This document shows positions 44,418 through 56,813 of a stretch of 64,000 bases of DNA, piece by piece. Position 1 is the first letter of the stretch; the number at the start of each line of letters is the position of its first letter. Source of the stretch: Siderastrea siderea (lineage: Eukaryota; Cnidaria; Anthozoa; Scleractinia; Rhizangiidae); the NCBI GenBank assembly GCA_964030785.1, contig OZ034967.1:55775265-55839264 (forward strand). Direction: 5' to 3'. The position numbers and the translations under genes were made by a program. The notes beneath the pieces are model-generated. The model searched no databases and had not been told where the DNA came from. It worked only from the letters and a program-made list of their open reading frames with translations.

Positions 44418-45420
44418 CAAGTTTATGATCTGTACTGCCTTGGATTGGTTTCCTTTTCATCACACGAACTTAAGACAATTGTCACGCGAGAAATGCAATT
44501 GTCACGTGAACCACTGGAGAATTTGCTTGTTAATGAGCGAATACTCATACAAGTGCAAGTCCTTGAATTGAAATAGATGTAATACGTTATTTCAATGATG
44601 CATAACAGTACATACATGTATACTATATACAGGTCCCAATTTTTGTCACCAGTTACTCCAAACGTTTCAAAATCACTTCCTGACTGTTTCTTTTTTACTG
44701 TGAGATACTTTCGCCTTGCTCACACTAAAAGTGGAAATGTCTATCTTCAACATGGGTTCTACTGAATTAACATTAGTCAAAATTATCAACAAGAGCTTTG
44801 ATAAAAAGTGGTTCAGAGATTCGTAGGAAGGACACGGATTGTCAAGGCATATTAAATGTACACACAAGGGTTCAACTCTACCATCACAGCGACAACCAAA
44901 CTGCCTACCACAATTTGTTCTTGTTGAGGGCATAGTTCGTATGTTGAGGGGAATTTTTAATTTTTATTTACAATTAAAACAACTTTCCGCTCTACAATAA
45001 TTAAATTACAAGAAACAACAATAATGAACCACAAAAAGCATAAATTTATTAGATTACTTTAGATTATAGGACAAACGATACAATTTTAACATACAAAATT
45101 AAAGTACAAAGCTAAACACCAGTGCGGTTGAAACTCGACACCTGAACTGAGACAAATTACTCATGCAGTCCCTGGTTTAATACATAATAGATAAAAATAT
45201 ATAATAGATCTTTGTTCACGTGTCTGTTCACATGTAATCAATTTAAATTGAAACACAGGTTTACTAATTGACTGACTAGTTTTCACTTATTGGTAGATAG
45301 GAAATTTCTTTATCAATTACTATTTTACATGTGATTGTGGAAATGATGACTGCCCTTTGCCTTCATGAAATCACCAATGAAAGTCTCAAAAACTATATAA
45401 GACTTTAGACCTTAAAGATC
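44418..45420. promoter_or_regulatory. Orphan copy of a TRIM-NHL upstream region
   Basis: The block matches the upstream region of copy E (51745-52330) over several hundred bases, including CAATTGTCACGCGAGAAATG (44478-44497) and ATTGTCACGTGAACC (44499-44513). The gene that should follow below 44418 is missing: the sequence changes to the DIRS flank. It is a promoter left behind after its TRIM gene was lost. Confidence 0.65.
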
Positions 45421-45615
45421 AGATCCTCTCTCAACTTGAGAAATAAGACATAGATCCTTTCCTAATCTCAAAACTAAGACCCCAATCCAATCTCAAATAT
45501 TAACACCTAAAACTCCTCCCAGTGCTAAAAACTGAGGCATAAGACCCAAACCCCGTGTCAAAAACTAAATCTTGAGAACCCCCTCCTGATCCCAAAAACT
45601 CTTCCTCATCTAAGC
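45412..45615. repeat. Degenerate minisatellite (CTAAGACC...AATCTCAAAA)
   Basis: There are several irregular units of about 25-35 bp. The same type of array lies upstream of copy D (about 48745-48930) and copy F (about 56325-56465), so it was duplicated with the TRIM units. Confidence 0.55.
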
Positions 45616-45619
45616 CATG

Positions 45620-46187
45620 TGTGGTGCTTTTGGAAACGTTAGTGGTCATATTCGAGCCTGATTCAATTGAAGGTTAGGCTTACCTTTACGGCATTTGAAA
45701 TCGGCATCAACTGCTAACGGCCCAACTATTGAATTAATGGAAATTTTACTGAATAAATGGATAAGCCCGTTAGCCATTTTAAATTAACAATTCATAATTT
45801 ATAAGTTCATTACAACAAGAAGTTACAGAATTATTTTATACCTGCAAAGGCAGACTATCACAATTAACATGCAGCGAGATTTTCGTTTCATTGCTTATTG
45901 TGCTTAAAATACTTTGACAACAGATGCTTCCATTTTGGTTACTCGGAAACTCTTTGGCTGTTTCTAAAATGTTCCTCTAGAGATTTATTGTTTGACGAAA
46001 AGCTCTATTACGAGTTTAACACGAAGGGTTTCTGGAAGCAGCTGAAGTCTCACTCAGTGTTAGGTCTAACAGTTGTTATTTAAAAAAATATTCAACAGTC
46101 AGTGACATTGCTTCGTGTTGCGTTATCGATGCATCACAGCTGCAACTGTAGCTAATGAATTAACCTTTAAAGTGACATTGTCTTCAG
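45620..46187. other. Intergenic, downstream of copy D
   Basis: No gene. The 45645-45775 part resembles 56520-56650 (GAGATCATATTCGAGC...CTTACC), marking shared flanks of duplicated units. Near 46094-46190 it resembles 53500-53620, the corresponding 3' flank of copy F. Confidence 0.5.
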
Positions 46188-48436
46188 CTATTCAAAAATT
46201 TGCAAGCCGTGGTTGCCAAACTCACATATAACAATGTGGCCACTGTTCAGTACAGAGATGGAACTAGGACCTGTCATTTGTCCCAACTCTTTACCTTTTT
46301 CCCCAAACCTTGTCACAAACCTTCTATCCAGAGTAAAAACCTGCACTCTATGGTTGCCTAATGAACAAACCAGAAGATGTCCTGTTTTGTCCACTGCTAG
46401 TCCAGTTGGTTGATTTAACTCTCCGTCCCCACTCCCATAGCTCCCAAATTCATACAAAAATCGCCCATTGCTGTTGTACACCTTAATGAGATGGGCATCA
46501 CGATCAGAGACAAAAATTTGGTCTTTATAAAACACACAGTTATTTGGCATAAGCAACCAACCACTCCCGATGGTCTTAAAACATTTTCCATCAGGAAAAA
46601 GAGAAATAAACTTAACGCATTTGTTTCCCGCGTCGCAGACTATAAGATTTCCTTCTCGATTTATGGATATTCCCCGGGGTTCACTGAGCAGTCCACCCTC
46701 GTGAACTTCCGTCACATATTCTCCGTCGGGACTAAAAAGTAATATTTTGTTATTACCTCTGTTTGCCACAAAAATCCTACCTTCCTTATTTATGCATATA
46801 CCTGTTGGCAGATTAACAAGATTCTGTCCAAAGGACCTAATAAACTCTCCATTGTCATTTAAAACTACAACGCGGTTATTCCTTTTATCAGTTACGAGAA
46901 TTTCATTCGAGTCATTCACAGCCACTCCCCAAGGGTGTTTTAAATTAGTATTGCCAAAACATCCTTCTCCAATAAAACGTACAGGAGTAAAGGATCGTTC
47001 TTTGACAAAAATTGATAAAAATTCTTTAATGTTTTCTCCATTTACTTGAATGGTTAATGTATGTTGTCCAGCCTGGCTTGGAATAAAGGAAATAACGTAC
47101 CTACCATTATTATTGTCAACAATTCTTATTTCAGCAGCAACGTTTGTACCTTGTGCTGAAATAATGCCAACAGCAATGACATCTCCAGGACAATAGCATT
47201 GTTCTCCTTCAGAATTCCGTGTGATCACTTCAATCTCTGTTTTCAGCCCCGCTGTAGCTTCTTGAAATCCTTCCGCTGAACACTGACTTGCTTCCGTTGC
47301 ACTTTCGTCAAAGTGTCCAGTTCTTGATTCTTGAAGAATTCGAAATATTTCTTGGTTTTCCCAAAACACGGTGATAGGACTTTTCCATTCCACAATTGAT
47401 GCCATATCTTCTAGTTTAACTTTCTGGAGTCCTTGAAAAAGTTCATTTATTGATGCGCTGGTTCTTACAAGATCTGCTCCTGTGCTGCGTTGGACGAGAC
47501 TTCGAATCTGTGAGACGGATTGCTCCCTCCTGTCCAACTGATCCTGAAATTCATCTATTTGTTTCCTGAGGTGTTCTTGGGCTTTCTTTGTCTGATTTTC
47601 CACTTCAGCTTTTGATTCTTGCTCTTTTTGTCGTAGGACCAAGATAAGAGATTCCACTGTTTGTTGAATCTTTTCCTTGTTAATTTTCGAGCAGTGTTCC
47701 AGTAGACGGGCCGGACTTTTCTTCTAATTCTCGGACGTAACTGGATATGCTTTTCAATGGCTCCATTGCAGCGTCAAGTTTACTAGAGATGTTCTTCAAA
47801 GCTCTTGCGGTAATTTCCAAATGTTCCAAATCATGTTATAACTTTATTGTGCTCAACAATAGCACAAGTTTGACATACAGGAACTTCACACACTTTACAG
47901 TAAAACTTGAGAATTTCTCTCTCGTGGAGCTCTCTCTGGCAAAATACTGGCCGCTTCAAAACATCCTCAAAATCTTTATCTTGAAAACCTTTGAGCGAAA
48001 GGACGCGATGATCTTTGTTACTACGCAGAATGTTGTGTCCATTGAGACACACGTCGCACCAGAAACCACCACAATGAAAATAATAAGATGCTTCCTCGCT
48101 TTCACAATTTCCACAAGTCACCTATGAAGTGTTGCACTCCTTGATGGCCAAAAGATCGAGGAGATTCTTGACGTAAAAACAGCTAGGTAGAGTTTCCATG
48201 GTGCCACTCTCGGGGACAGCGACTTCAGTCTGGCAAATGGGACATTTAATCTTGCCATGGCGGGCGCTGGTCCTTGCTAAGTCGTTCAGACATTCAAGAC
48301 AGAAAATATGGAAGCAGGGCAGTTGTTTGGGATTTGTGTACAAGTGGATACACACAGAGCAGGTTACTTCTTCTTTTAGGTTCTGCATCAAAGTTGAAAC
48401 ATCTATCATGAAAACGTCTGGCGAACAAAAGTCCAC
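46188..48436 (-). pseudogene. TRIM-NHL copy D, three N-terminal lesions
   Basis: The start is ATG 48436, or more likely 48409, which aligns with the other copies. The RING is intact in appearance (CSVC ... CFHIFC ... CLEC ... CPIC). The lesions are TAG at 48122-48124 (Lys codon before B-box 1), about 7 extra bases (GTTATAA) at about 47834-47842 after the B-box 2 HNK, and a 4-base GGCC insertion at about 47709-47713 in the coiled coil. B-box 1 also has Tyr where the second ligand group starts (SYYFHC). From ATG 47657 to 46188 the rest of the coiled coil, the filamin repeat and the six NHL blades form one clean 489-codon frame ending FGNHGLQIFE. The GGCC insertion is shared with copy F. Confidence 0.85.
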
Positions 48437-48565
48437 TTTTCACCTTTAGGCGTCTCACCCTCCGAAATTCGAGTTCTTTGTCGTCTCGTAATTTCTCAGA
48501 AACGGATATTTACGTTTTACGCAAATTAATGATCTTGTTCTTGATTGGTTTCTTTTATCGTACCC

Positions 48566-48616
48566 AACACGCGAACCAAAGAATTGTCACCCGAACTGAG
48601 AAATTGTCACGCGTAC
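48566..48616. promoter_or_regulatory. Upstream CACGCGAACC motifs of copy D
   Basis: CAACACGCGAACC at about 48566, ATTGTCACCCGAAC at about 48582 and ATTGTCACGCGTACC at about 48602, spaced 16-20 bp apart, 130-180 bp upstream of the start. Confidence 0.5.
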
Positions 48617-48619
48617 CTT

Positions 48620-48990
48620 CACACGTGTCTTCGAGTGTTGGAAGGTGAATTAATTGGCTCATCTAGACAAAAGTCTTTGAAATAAATGTAATAAGTTGTT
48701 TCAGTCACAACACTGCCTATACTGCACTTAAAATTAGGTTCCAATTTTTTCCTAGTCTTAAAAACTGAGATCCGAGGCCCTTCCTAATCTTAAAAACTCC
48801 GTCAGATGCAAGACTTCCTCCTAATCTAGGAAACAAAGACCTAAGACCTCCTCTTAATCTCAAAACAACTAAGACACAAGACACTTTCCCAATTTCAAAA
48901 AACTAACACCTGAGACCCCTTCCCAAACTGAGTTAAGTTTGTTAAGAATGAACCTTTCAATAAGAGCTTGTTTCAAACCTGTGAAAAATG
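48620..48990. repeat. Upstream spacer of copy D with degenerate minisatellite
   Basis: 48745-48930 carries irregular CTAAGACC/AATCTCAAAAACT units like those at 45412-45615 and 56325-56465. No gene. Confidence 0.5.
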
Positions 48991-48995
48991 TTTAA

Positions 48996-49401
48996 AGTGC
49001 ACCTAACCTAAAATCTCTGCTCCTGTCTCAACTATAGTTTGCCTTTTTCTTCTGGTAATGTCACTTTTACTGGGCTGTAAAAGTTGCTAAAACTTGCGGA
49101 TATTTGATCCACGCCCGAGCTAGTAAGGGGCATGTGTCTATTCCTGAAATGACGTCACAAACTGCTTTGCATCACTATTTTCAAAGAACTACTGCGATGC
49201 AAAACAGTTTGTGACGTCATTTCGGGAATAGACCCATGCCCCCACTTACTCGGTCATGAATCAAATGACGACCAGTTTTCGTAACTTTATAGGCCTATTA
49301 AGAGTGAAATCCGATAAATTATTGAAAAAAGGGCCTAAAATATCTGAGACAGGTGCAGAGAATTACCTAAGTGAAAAAACATTTTTGAAGTTAGGTGCAC
49401 T
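48996..49401. mobile_element. TTAA-target MITE (406 bp) with a hairpin core
   Basis: TTAA at 48992-48995 and 49402-49405; inverted ends AGTGCACCTAAC and GTTAGGTGCACT. The core (49105-49266) is a second strong inverted repeat (GGGGCATG...TGACGTCA...CATGCCCC). It is piggyBac/Kolobok-type by target and non-autonomous. Confidence 0.8.
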
Positions 49402-49453
49402 TTAACTTTTCTGTTAGTTGTCACTCAATATGTCCTTCACCTTACAATAATAA

Positions 49454-51615
49454 TTATTCAAAGATTTGTAAACGATTATTTAGTAACTCAGCAACAATAA
49501 TGCCGCCACCTTTTAGTACAGAAATACCACAGCGACAGTACATCTGTCCCAACCCTCCTCCACATTTCCCAAACTTGGCGACAAACTTTCCATCAAGAGT
49601 AAAGACCTGTACTCTATGATTATTTTCAGAACAAACCAGAAGATGTCCAGTTTTGTCCACTGCTAGTCCAGTTGGTCCATTTAACTCTCCATCTTCATTC
49701 TCAAGTCTGCCAAATTCATACAAAAATCCCCCTTCACTATCGTACACCTGAATGAGATGGGCCTTTAAATCAGACACAAAAATTTTATCATGGTAACACA
49801 AACAGTCAAGTGGCATGTGCAACCTACCCTTTCCTATTGTCTTTAAAATAGCTCCTTCTGGAGAAATAAACCTGATACACTGATTTTCCGCATCACAGAC
49901 AACAAGATTTCCTTGTCCATTAAGTGATATTCCACGAGGTTGCTTAAAGGATCGGCCTTTGTGGATTGTCCTAAGATATTCTCCCTTGGGATTTAAAAGT
50001 AATATTTTGTTATTACCTTTGTTTGCCACAAAAATCCTACCATCTCTATCGATGCACATCCCGGTTGGATTATTTAGCAGATTCTCTCCAAACGACGTGA
50101 TAAAGTCCCCCTTTTCATTTAAAACTACAATGCGGTGATTGCTTCTATCAGTTACAAAGACCTCATTTGAGTTATTGACCGCCACTCCCCAGGGATTCAA
50201 CAATTTCTTGTTATCAACATTTCCTTTACCAATGAATCTTACAGGCGTAAAAGATCGTTTTTTAACGTCAATTGGTGGAAACTTTCTAATGGTTTCTCCA
50301 TTCACTCGAATAGTTATAATAGGTTGTCCAGGCTCCCTTGGAGTAAAGGAGATTGTGTACCTGCCATTATTCCTGTCATTGATTTTAATTTCGGCACCGA
50401 GATGTTCATCTTGTGTTGAAGCGACATCAACAGCAATGTAGTCCCCCTGGCAATAGTACTGTTCCCCCTGGAAATTCGTTGTGATCACTTCGATCTCTGT
50501 TTCCAGCCCCGCTGTACCACCTTGAAAGTCTTCGACTGAACACTGATTGGCTACTGTTGCAGATTTCTCAAGGCGTCCAATTGGTGATCCTTGAATAGTT
50601 TGAGAGATGTTTTGGTTCTTCAAAAACGCGGCCCATCCGGTGGTAGATAATAATGCTTCGGGAACTGTACCTAGTGGTTCAAGTTCATTGAAATGCTCAT
50701 CAATTGCTGTTTTAGACCTTACTAGTTCTGCTGCTGTACTGCGTTCAAGAAGACGCTCCGCATGACTGACAAATTCTTTACTCTTTTTCAGTTTATCCTG
50801 CAATACGGCTTTCTCCTTCATTTTACGCTCTAACAACGTCTTTGTCTCGTTTTCTACCCTGGCTATCAATTCTTCTTTCTGCCGTTGAATGTTTGAGATA
50901 AGTGATTCCGCTGTTTCCTGTATTTGCCTTGTGGTAGTTTTCGAACGATGTTTAAGTATCCGGGATGCTTCCTCTAGTTCTCGAATGCAACTGGAAAATA
51001 CCTGTGATGATTCCTTTACGGTGTTGAGTTTGGAAGAGGTGCTCTCCTTTACAGTTCTTGCACACACTTCCAAGTATTCCACATCGTGTTTGTTATGTTC
51101 CACAATTACACAATTCTGACACACAGGAACTTCGCACACTTTACAATAAAACTTGAGTACCTCTTTTTCGTGGAGTTCCTTCTGGCAAAACGCTGGACGC
51201 TTCAGAACATCTTCGAAATCCTCATCTTGAAAATCTTTGAGAGCAAGAACACGATGTTCTTTGTTTTCCTTCAAAATATTGTGTGCGTTCAAACAATGGA
51301 AACAATAAGACGCTTCCTCGCTTTTCTCATTACAGTTTCCACAAGTCACCTTTGAAGTATTGCACTCTTTGATTGCCAAAGTATCAAGCAGATTTTTCAC
51401 GTAAAACAGCTAGGCAGAGTTTCCATCGTGCCACTCTCGGGGACAGCGACTTCAGTTTGGCAAATCGGATATTTAATCTTGCCATGGCGGGCGCTCGTCC
51501 TTGCCAAGTCATTCAGACATTCAAGACAGAAAATATGTAAGCAGGGCAGTTGTTTAGGATTCGTGTAAAGGTGAATACACACCGAGCAGGTTACTTCCTC
51601 CTTTAGATTGTGCAT
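49454..51615 (-). pseudogene. TRIM-NHL copy E, one-base deletion and damaged zinc fingers
   Basis: The canonical start codon is ACG here; the next ATG is 51615 (MHNLKEEVTC). The RING lacks one ligand: CPIC reads YPIC (codon near 51470). One T is lost from a run near 51408, shifting the frame before B-box 1. B-box 1 lacks about nine residues, including its FWC-DC ligands (near 51297). B-box 2 is the best kept in the array (KFYCKVCEVPVCQNC, VEHNKHD). From ATG 51400 down to 49454 the B-boxes, coiled coil, filamin repeat and six NHL blades form one 648-codon frame ending NNRLQIFE. It is the most diverged member of the array. Confidence 0.85.
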
Positions 51616-51794
51616 CAAGGTTGGAACATCCGTCTTCGACAGTTTTTAATACGACGAACGAAATCTCACCCTTCGACAACACGAGCTCTTTGAAGTCTCG
51701 TGATTTCTCAGAAAGTGAAACGAATTCATATACGTATCTACGCAAGTTTATCATCTGTACTGCTTTGGATTGGTTTCCTTTAAATTATGGAACC

Positions 51795-51850
51795 CATCAC
51801 GCGAACGTAAGAGAATTGTCACGCGAGAAATGCAATTATCACGCGAACCA
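51795..51850. promoter_or_regulatory. Upstream CACGCGAACC motifs of copy E
   Basis: CATCACGCGAACG at 51795-51807, ATTGTCACGCGAG at about 51814, and AATTATCACGCGAACC at 51834-51849. The arrangement equals that of the orphan block at 44459-44513. Confidence 0.5.
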
Positions 51851-51859
51851 CTGGAGAAT

Positions 51860-53126
51860 TCGCTTGTTAACGAGCGAATACTCATACAAGTGCAAGTCCT
51901 TGAATTGAAATAGATGTAATACGTTATTTTAATGATGCACAACAGTGTATATACAGATCCCAATTTTTGTCACCAGTTACTCCAAAAGTTTCAATAACGC
52001 ACCACTCGAAAAGCATAAATATATTAGTGCATTTTAGATTATAGAGCAAGCGATACAATTTATAGAAGCTAAACACCAGTGTGGTTGAAACTCAACACCT
52101 AAACTAAGTCAAATTACTGATGCAGTCCCTGGTTTAATACATAATAGATAAAAGTATACAGTAAATCTCTGTCCGGGTTTACTCACTGACAGACTAGTTT
52201 TCACTTATTGGTAGATAGGAAATTTCTTTATCTATTACAAGATTACATGTGATTGTGGAAATGACCAAACTGCCCTTTGTCTTCGTGAAATCACCAATGA
52301 AAGTCTCAAACACTAAGACTTTAGTATGGTGGCCTAGAACTGCCATAATAAAAATCCCATTGTCTTGATAAATTTTTGCTTTATTTTCATTTTTTGTGTT
52401 AATTTTTATTTATTTTTTTAAATCCAAATAATATTTTATCTAAGTAAATTTAACTCAAAAGTAAATTGTTCGAGGAACTAATTAAAATAAAAACAAAATG
52501 AATAAAAAATGAAAGTAATCGCGAACGAAACTAAAAAAAAAAACTAAAAACTAAAACTAAAAAAAACTAAAAAACTAAAAAAAAAAACTAAAAAAAAATC
52601 ATGTAAACAGTAATTTAAAAACCCTTTAAAATAAAAATAAAAACGAGTAGAGTCAAATTTAGCTGACTCCATCGTACAGTTATCAGAAAAAGAGCAATAT
52701 GACCTCGAGATCAAGCTTTTAAAAAGTTGAAACGGCTCAACTCAGTCACTATTTAAAAATCCTCCAAACTAAACCCACTACAGAAATACAAGAAGCAAAA
52801 TTGGTTGAAAGACCGAGATCTGTAACGCGCCGCGTACGAAAACGTGAAGTAGTAGCCGTGCAGGCCTTCCAACCCCATTTTATAAATGAATTCGATATCT
52901 TGTCTCACAAGGCTGTCGAAGCTTCTTTCCGCCATCTTTTCGTTCGCACGTGGACTCTCCCTCTAAGGGGACGGGAAGAGGAGGACCCTGGGAACGACGG
53001 AACATGTAGGTGTGTGTGGGGGGGGGGGGGGGGCTGGGGGTAGGTTCCGGTTCACTTGAAAAGTGCGAGACCGACCCAAATGACGTTTATAAACTCAGTT
53101 TCTATATTTTTATATTGGAGGTAATC
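51860..53126. other. Intergenic with A-rich low complexity, no gene called
   Basis: 51860-52330 is the upstream region shared with the orphan block. 52515-52600 is a run of AAAAACTAAAA units. A minus-strand frame opening MAERSFDSLVRQDIEF (52935-52753) could be a first exon, but no splice partner is evident. A G run lies at 53018-53040. Confidence 0.4.
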
Positions 53127-53338
53127 TAGACTACGAGCAATCTCTCTTTCCGCTTACGGATAGTCGAAGGAAACGAACAAGCGAGCGGGCGCGAACATCG
53201 CCTGGCGCGTTGAAACGCTAGTGTAGCGGCTCGTCACGCGCGTCACGATTCAACGCGGCAGGCGATGTTCGCGCCAGCTCGCTTGTTCATTTTTTTCGAC
53301 TACCCCTGGGCGAAAAGAGAGACTGTCCGTAGTCTAAG
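53127..53338. mobile_element. Second member of the CTACGAGC MITE family
   Basis: Inverted ends ACTACGAGCAATCTCTC and, from the right, ACTACGGACAGTCTCTC. GGTAATC is repeated at 53120-53126 and 53339-53345. The inner palindrome (CATCGCCTGGCGCGTTGAA) differs from that of 16207-16419. Confidence 0.75.
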
Positions 53339-53675
53339 GGTAATCAGGAAATTTAATTATGAACAACGTATTATGTACGACTTTTAAAATCCGAAATATA
53401 ACGTTGCTGTGACAATGCCCCACCCCCGGGCTGACCCAACCTTGGAAAGGAAAAGTTAGAAAATGCCCGACAATTGCCCGGGGGATGAGTGGACCTGGAA
53501 AACAGCCAGTGACATTGCTTCGTCACGTGTTGCGTTACTGGTACATCACAGCTAGGTATAAATGAAAGGATGTCTAAACTTTTAAAGTGACATTGTCTTC
53601 AGCTATTCAAAAATTTGCAAGCGGTGATTGCCAAACTCACATATAACAATGGGGCCTCTATCCCAGCGTATCACA

Positions 53676-53863
53676 TCGAACGTTCGGTTTTCGAACCCAA
53701 TCGAACGTAAATCGAACGATTAAATTCGATGTTGTTCGGTCATCGAACGAAATCGAACTCACAAGAAATAAATGCAAATCGAACCAAATCGAACGTTCGA
53801 TAAAGTCTGATGAGGTTCGATTTAGTTCTGTCGCCGAACGATACCTAAGCGAGCGGCTTACGT
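53676..53863. mobile_element. TCGAACG-rich insertion in the 3' end of copy F
   Basis: 188 bp rich in ATCGAACGTTCG units, flanked by CGTATCACA at 53667-53675 and 53864-53872. It replaces the last NHL blade of copy F; about 80 bp of the paralogous sequence are also missing beside it. The 9-bp direct repeat supports an insertion. Confidence 0.55.
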
Positions 53864-56018
53864 CGTATCACAATATGATCTATGATCTTTGTTACAAACC
53901 TTCCATCCAGAGTGAAAACCTGCACTCTATGGTTGCCTAATGAACAAACCAGAAGATGTCCTGTTTTTTCCACTGCTAGTCCAGTTGGTTGCTTTAACTC
54001 TCCGTCCCCACTCCCATAGCTCCCAAACTCATACAAAAATCACCCATTGCTGTTGTACACCTTAATGAGATGGGCATCACGATCAGAGACAAAAATTTGG
54101 TCTTGATAAAACACACAGTTATTTGGCATATGCAACCAACCCTTCCCGGTGGTCTTAAAAATTTGTCCATCAGGAAAAAGAGAAATAAACTTAACGCATT
54201 TGTTTCCCGTGTCGCAGACGATAAGATTTCCTTCTCGATTTATTGATATTCCCCGGGGTTCGCTGAGCAATCCACCCTCGTGAACTTCCGTCACATATTC
54301 TCCGTCGGGACTAAAAAGTAATACTTTGTTATTACCTCTGTTTGCTACAAAAATCCTACCTTCCTTATTTATGCATGTACCCGTTGGCAGATTAACAAGA
54401 TTCTGTCCAAAGGACCTAATAAACTCTCCACTGTCATTTAAAACTACAACGCGGTTGTTCCTTTTATCAGTTACGAGAATTTCATTCGAGTCATTCACAG
54501 CCACTCCCCAAGGGTGTTTTAAATTAGAATGGTCAAAACCCCCCCAGTCCTTCTCCAATGAAACGTACAGGAGTAAAGGATCGTTCCTTGATACAAATCG
54601 GTAAAAATTCTTTAATACTTTCTCCATTTACTTGAAGTGTAAGCGTATGTTGTCTAGCCTGGCTTGGAACAAAGGAAATAACGTACCTACCATTATTACT
54701 GTCAACAATTTTTGTTTTGGCAGTAACGTTTGTACCTTGTGCTGAAATAATGCCAACAGCAATGACATCTCCAGGACAATAGCATTGTTCTCCTTCAGAA
54801 TTCCGTGTGATTACTTCAATCTCTGTTTCCAGCCCCGCTGTAGCTTCTTGAAATCCTTCCACTGAACACTGACTTGCTTCTGTTGCACTTTCATCAAATT
54901 GTCCAATTCTTGACTCTTGAAGAATTTGAAACATTTCTTGGTTTTCCCAAAACACGGTGATAGGACTTTTCCATTCTACAATTGATCCCATGTCTTCTAG
55001 TTTAACTTTTTGGAGTCCTTGAAAAAGTTCATTTATTGTTGCGTTGGTTCTTACAAGATCCGCTCCTGTGCTGCGTTGGACGAGACTTCGAATCTGTGAG
55101 ACGGATTGCTCCCTCTTGTCCAACTGATCCTGAAATTCATCTTTTTGTTTCCTGAGGTGTTCTTGGGCTTTCTTTGTCTGATTTTCCACTTCAGCTATTG
55201 ATTCTTGCTCTTTTTGTCGTAGGATCAAGATAAGAGATTCCACTGTTTGTTAAATCTTTTCCTTGTTAATTTTCGAGCAGTGTTCCCGTAGACGGGCCGG
55301 ACTTTTCTTCTAATTCTCGGACGTAACTGGATATGGTTTTTGACGGCTCCATTGCAGTGTCAAGTTTACTAGAGATGTTGTTCATCAAAGCTCTTGCGGT
55401 AATTTCCAAATGTTCCAAGTCATGTTTATTGTGCTCAACAATAGCACAAGTCTGACATACAGGAACTTCACACACTTTACAGTAAAAATAGAGAATTTCT
55501 CTCTCGTGGAGCTCTCTCTGGCAAAATACTGGCCTCTTCATAACATCCTCAAAATCTTTATCTTGAACATCTTTGAGCGAAAGGACGCGATGATCTTTGT
55601 TACTACGCAGAATGTTGTGTCCATTGAGACACATGTCGCACCAGAAACCACCACAATGAAAACAGTAAGATGCTTCCTCGTTTTTCTTGTCACAACTTCC
55701 ACAAGTCACTTTTGAAGTGTTGCACTCTTTGATGGCCAAAATATCGAGGAGATTTTTCACGTAAAAACAGCTAGGTAGAGTTTCCATGGTGCAACTTTCG
55801 GGGACAGCGACTTCAGTCTGGCAAATGGGACATTTAATCTTGCCATTGCGGACGTTCGTCCCTGCCAAGTTGTTCAGACATTCAAGACAGAAAATATGTA
55901 AGCAAGGCAGTTGTTTGAGATTTGTGTACAAGTGAATACACACAGAGCAGGTTACTTCTTCTTTTAGATTGTGCATCAAGGTTGGAACAACGTATGGCCA
56001 ACGAAACTGAAATTCCAC
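53845..56018 (-). pseudogene. TRIM-NHL copy F, multiple lesions
   Basis: An upstream ATG at 56018 gives a changed N-terminus (MEFQFRWPYVVPTLMHNL). RING, B-box 1 and B-box 2 are readable and largely intact (CSVC ... CPIC; CGSC ... CFHCGGFWC; FYCKVCEVPVCQTC). The lesions are a GGCC insertion at about 55294-55299 (shared with copy D), TAA at 55250-55252, a frameshift in a G run at about 54536-54548 between filamin and NHL, TGA at 54037-54039 in the fifth NHL blade, and loss of the final blade by the insertion at 53676-53863. This is the most degraded copy. Confidence 0.9.
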
Positions 56019-56147
56019 TTTTCAGCTTTAGACGCCTCACCCTTCAAAATTCGAGTTCTTTGACGTCTCGTGATTTCTCAGAAACGGGTATTTACGTTTT
56101 ACGCAAATTAATGATCTCGTTCATGATTGGTTTCCTTCATCGAACCC

Positions 56148-56199
56148 ATCACGCGAACCAAAGAATTGTCACGCGAACTGAGAAATTGTCACGCGTACC
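56148..56199. promoter_or_regulatory. Upstream CACGCGAACC motifs of copy F
   Basis: CATCACGCGAACC at about 56148, ATTGTCACGCGAAC at about 56165 and ATTGTCACGCGTACC at about 56185. Order and spacing are the same as upstream of copy D. Confidence 0.5.
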
Positions 56200-56813
56200 T
56201 TCACACGTGTCTTCGAGTGTTGGAAGGTGAATTAATTGGCTCATCTCGACAAAAGTCCTCAAAACAAATGTAATAAGGTGTTTCAGTGGTGTACAACACT
56301 GCCTATACTGCACTTAAAATTAGGTTCCAATTTTTTCCCAGTCTTAGTAAGATCCCAGGCTCTTCCTAATTTCAAAAACTCCGTCAGACGCAATTGCAAG
56401 ACCTCCTTCTAATCTCAATTTAAAAAAGCTGTAACACCTGATACCTCTACCCAAACTGAAAACAACCAATAGGTCATTCCACTCCCACTAGGCTAATCTA
56501 AGCCTCATGAGGCAATTTCCGAAAATAAGAGATCATATTCGAGCGTGACTCAATTCAAGGCTAAGCTTACCTTGTCCTTGCGGAGGTTGAGATCTGCATC
56601 AGCTGCAAATGGCCTAATGGCAATCACTTCATTCCATAATGCTACTGGATAACTGGACAAGGCATAGTGACTTTAAACCCCAGTAATTTTCCAGGAATTT
56701 TGTCGAGAGGTTGTTAGAAGTGAACGTGGACAAAGAAGCGATAAACACATTAGTTTGTGGGCATCTGTGAAGAAAATATCCTCTGCTATATTGCAGTGAT
56801 ATACATGTATGAT

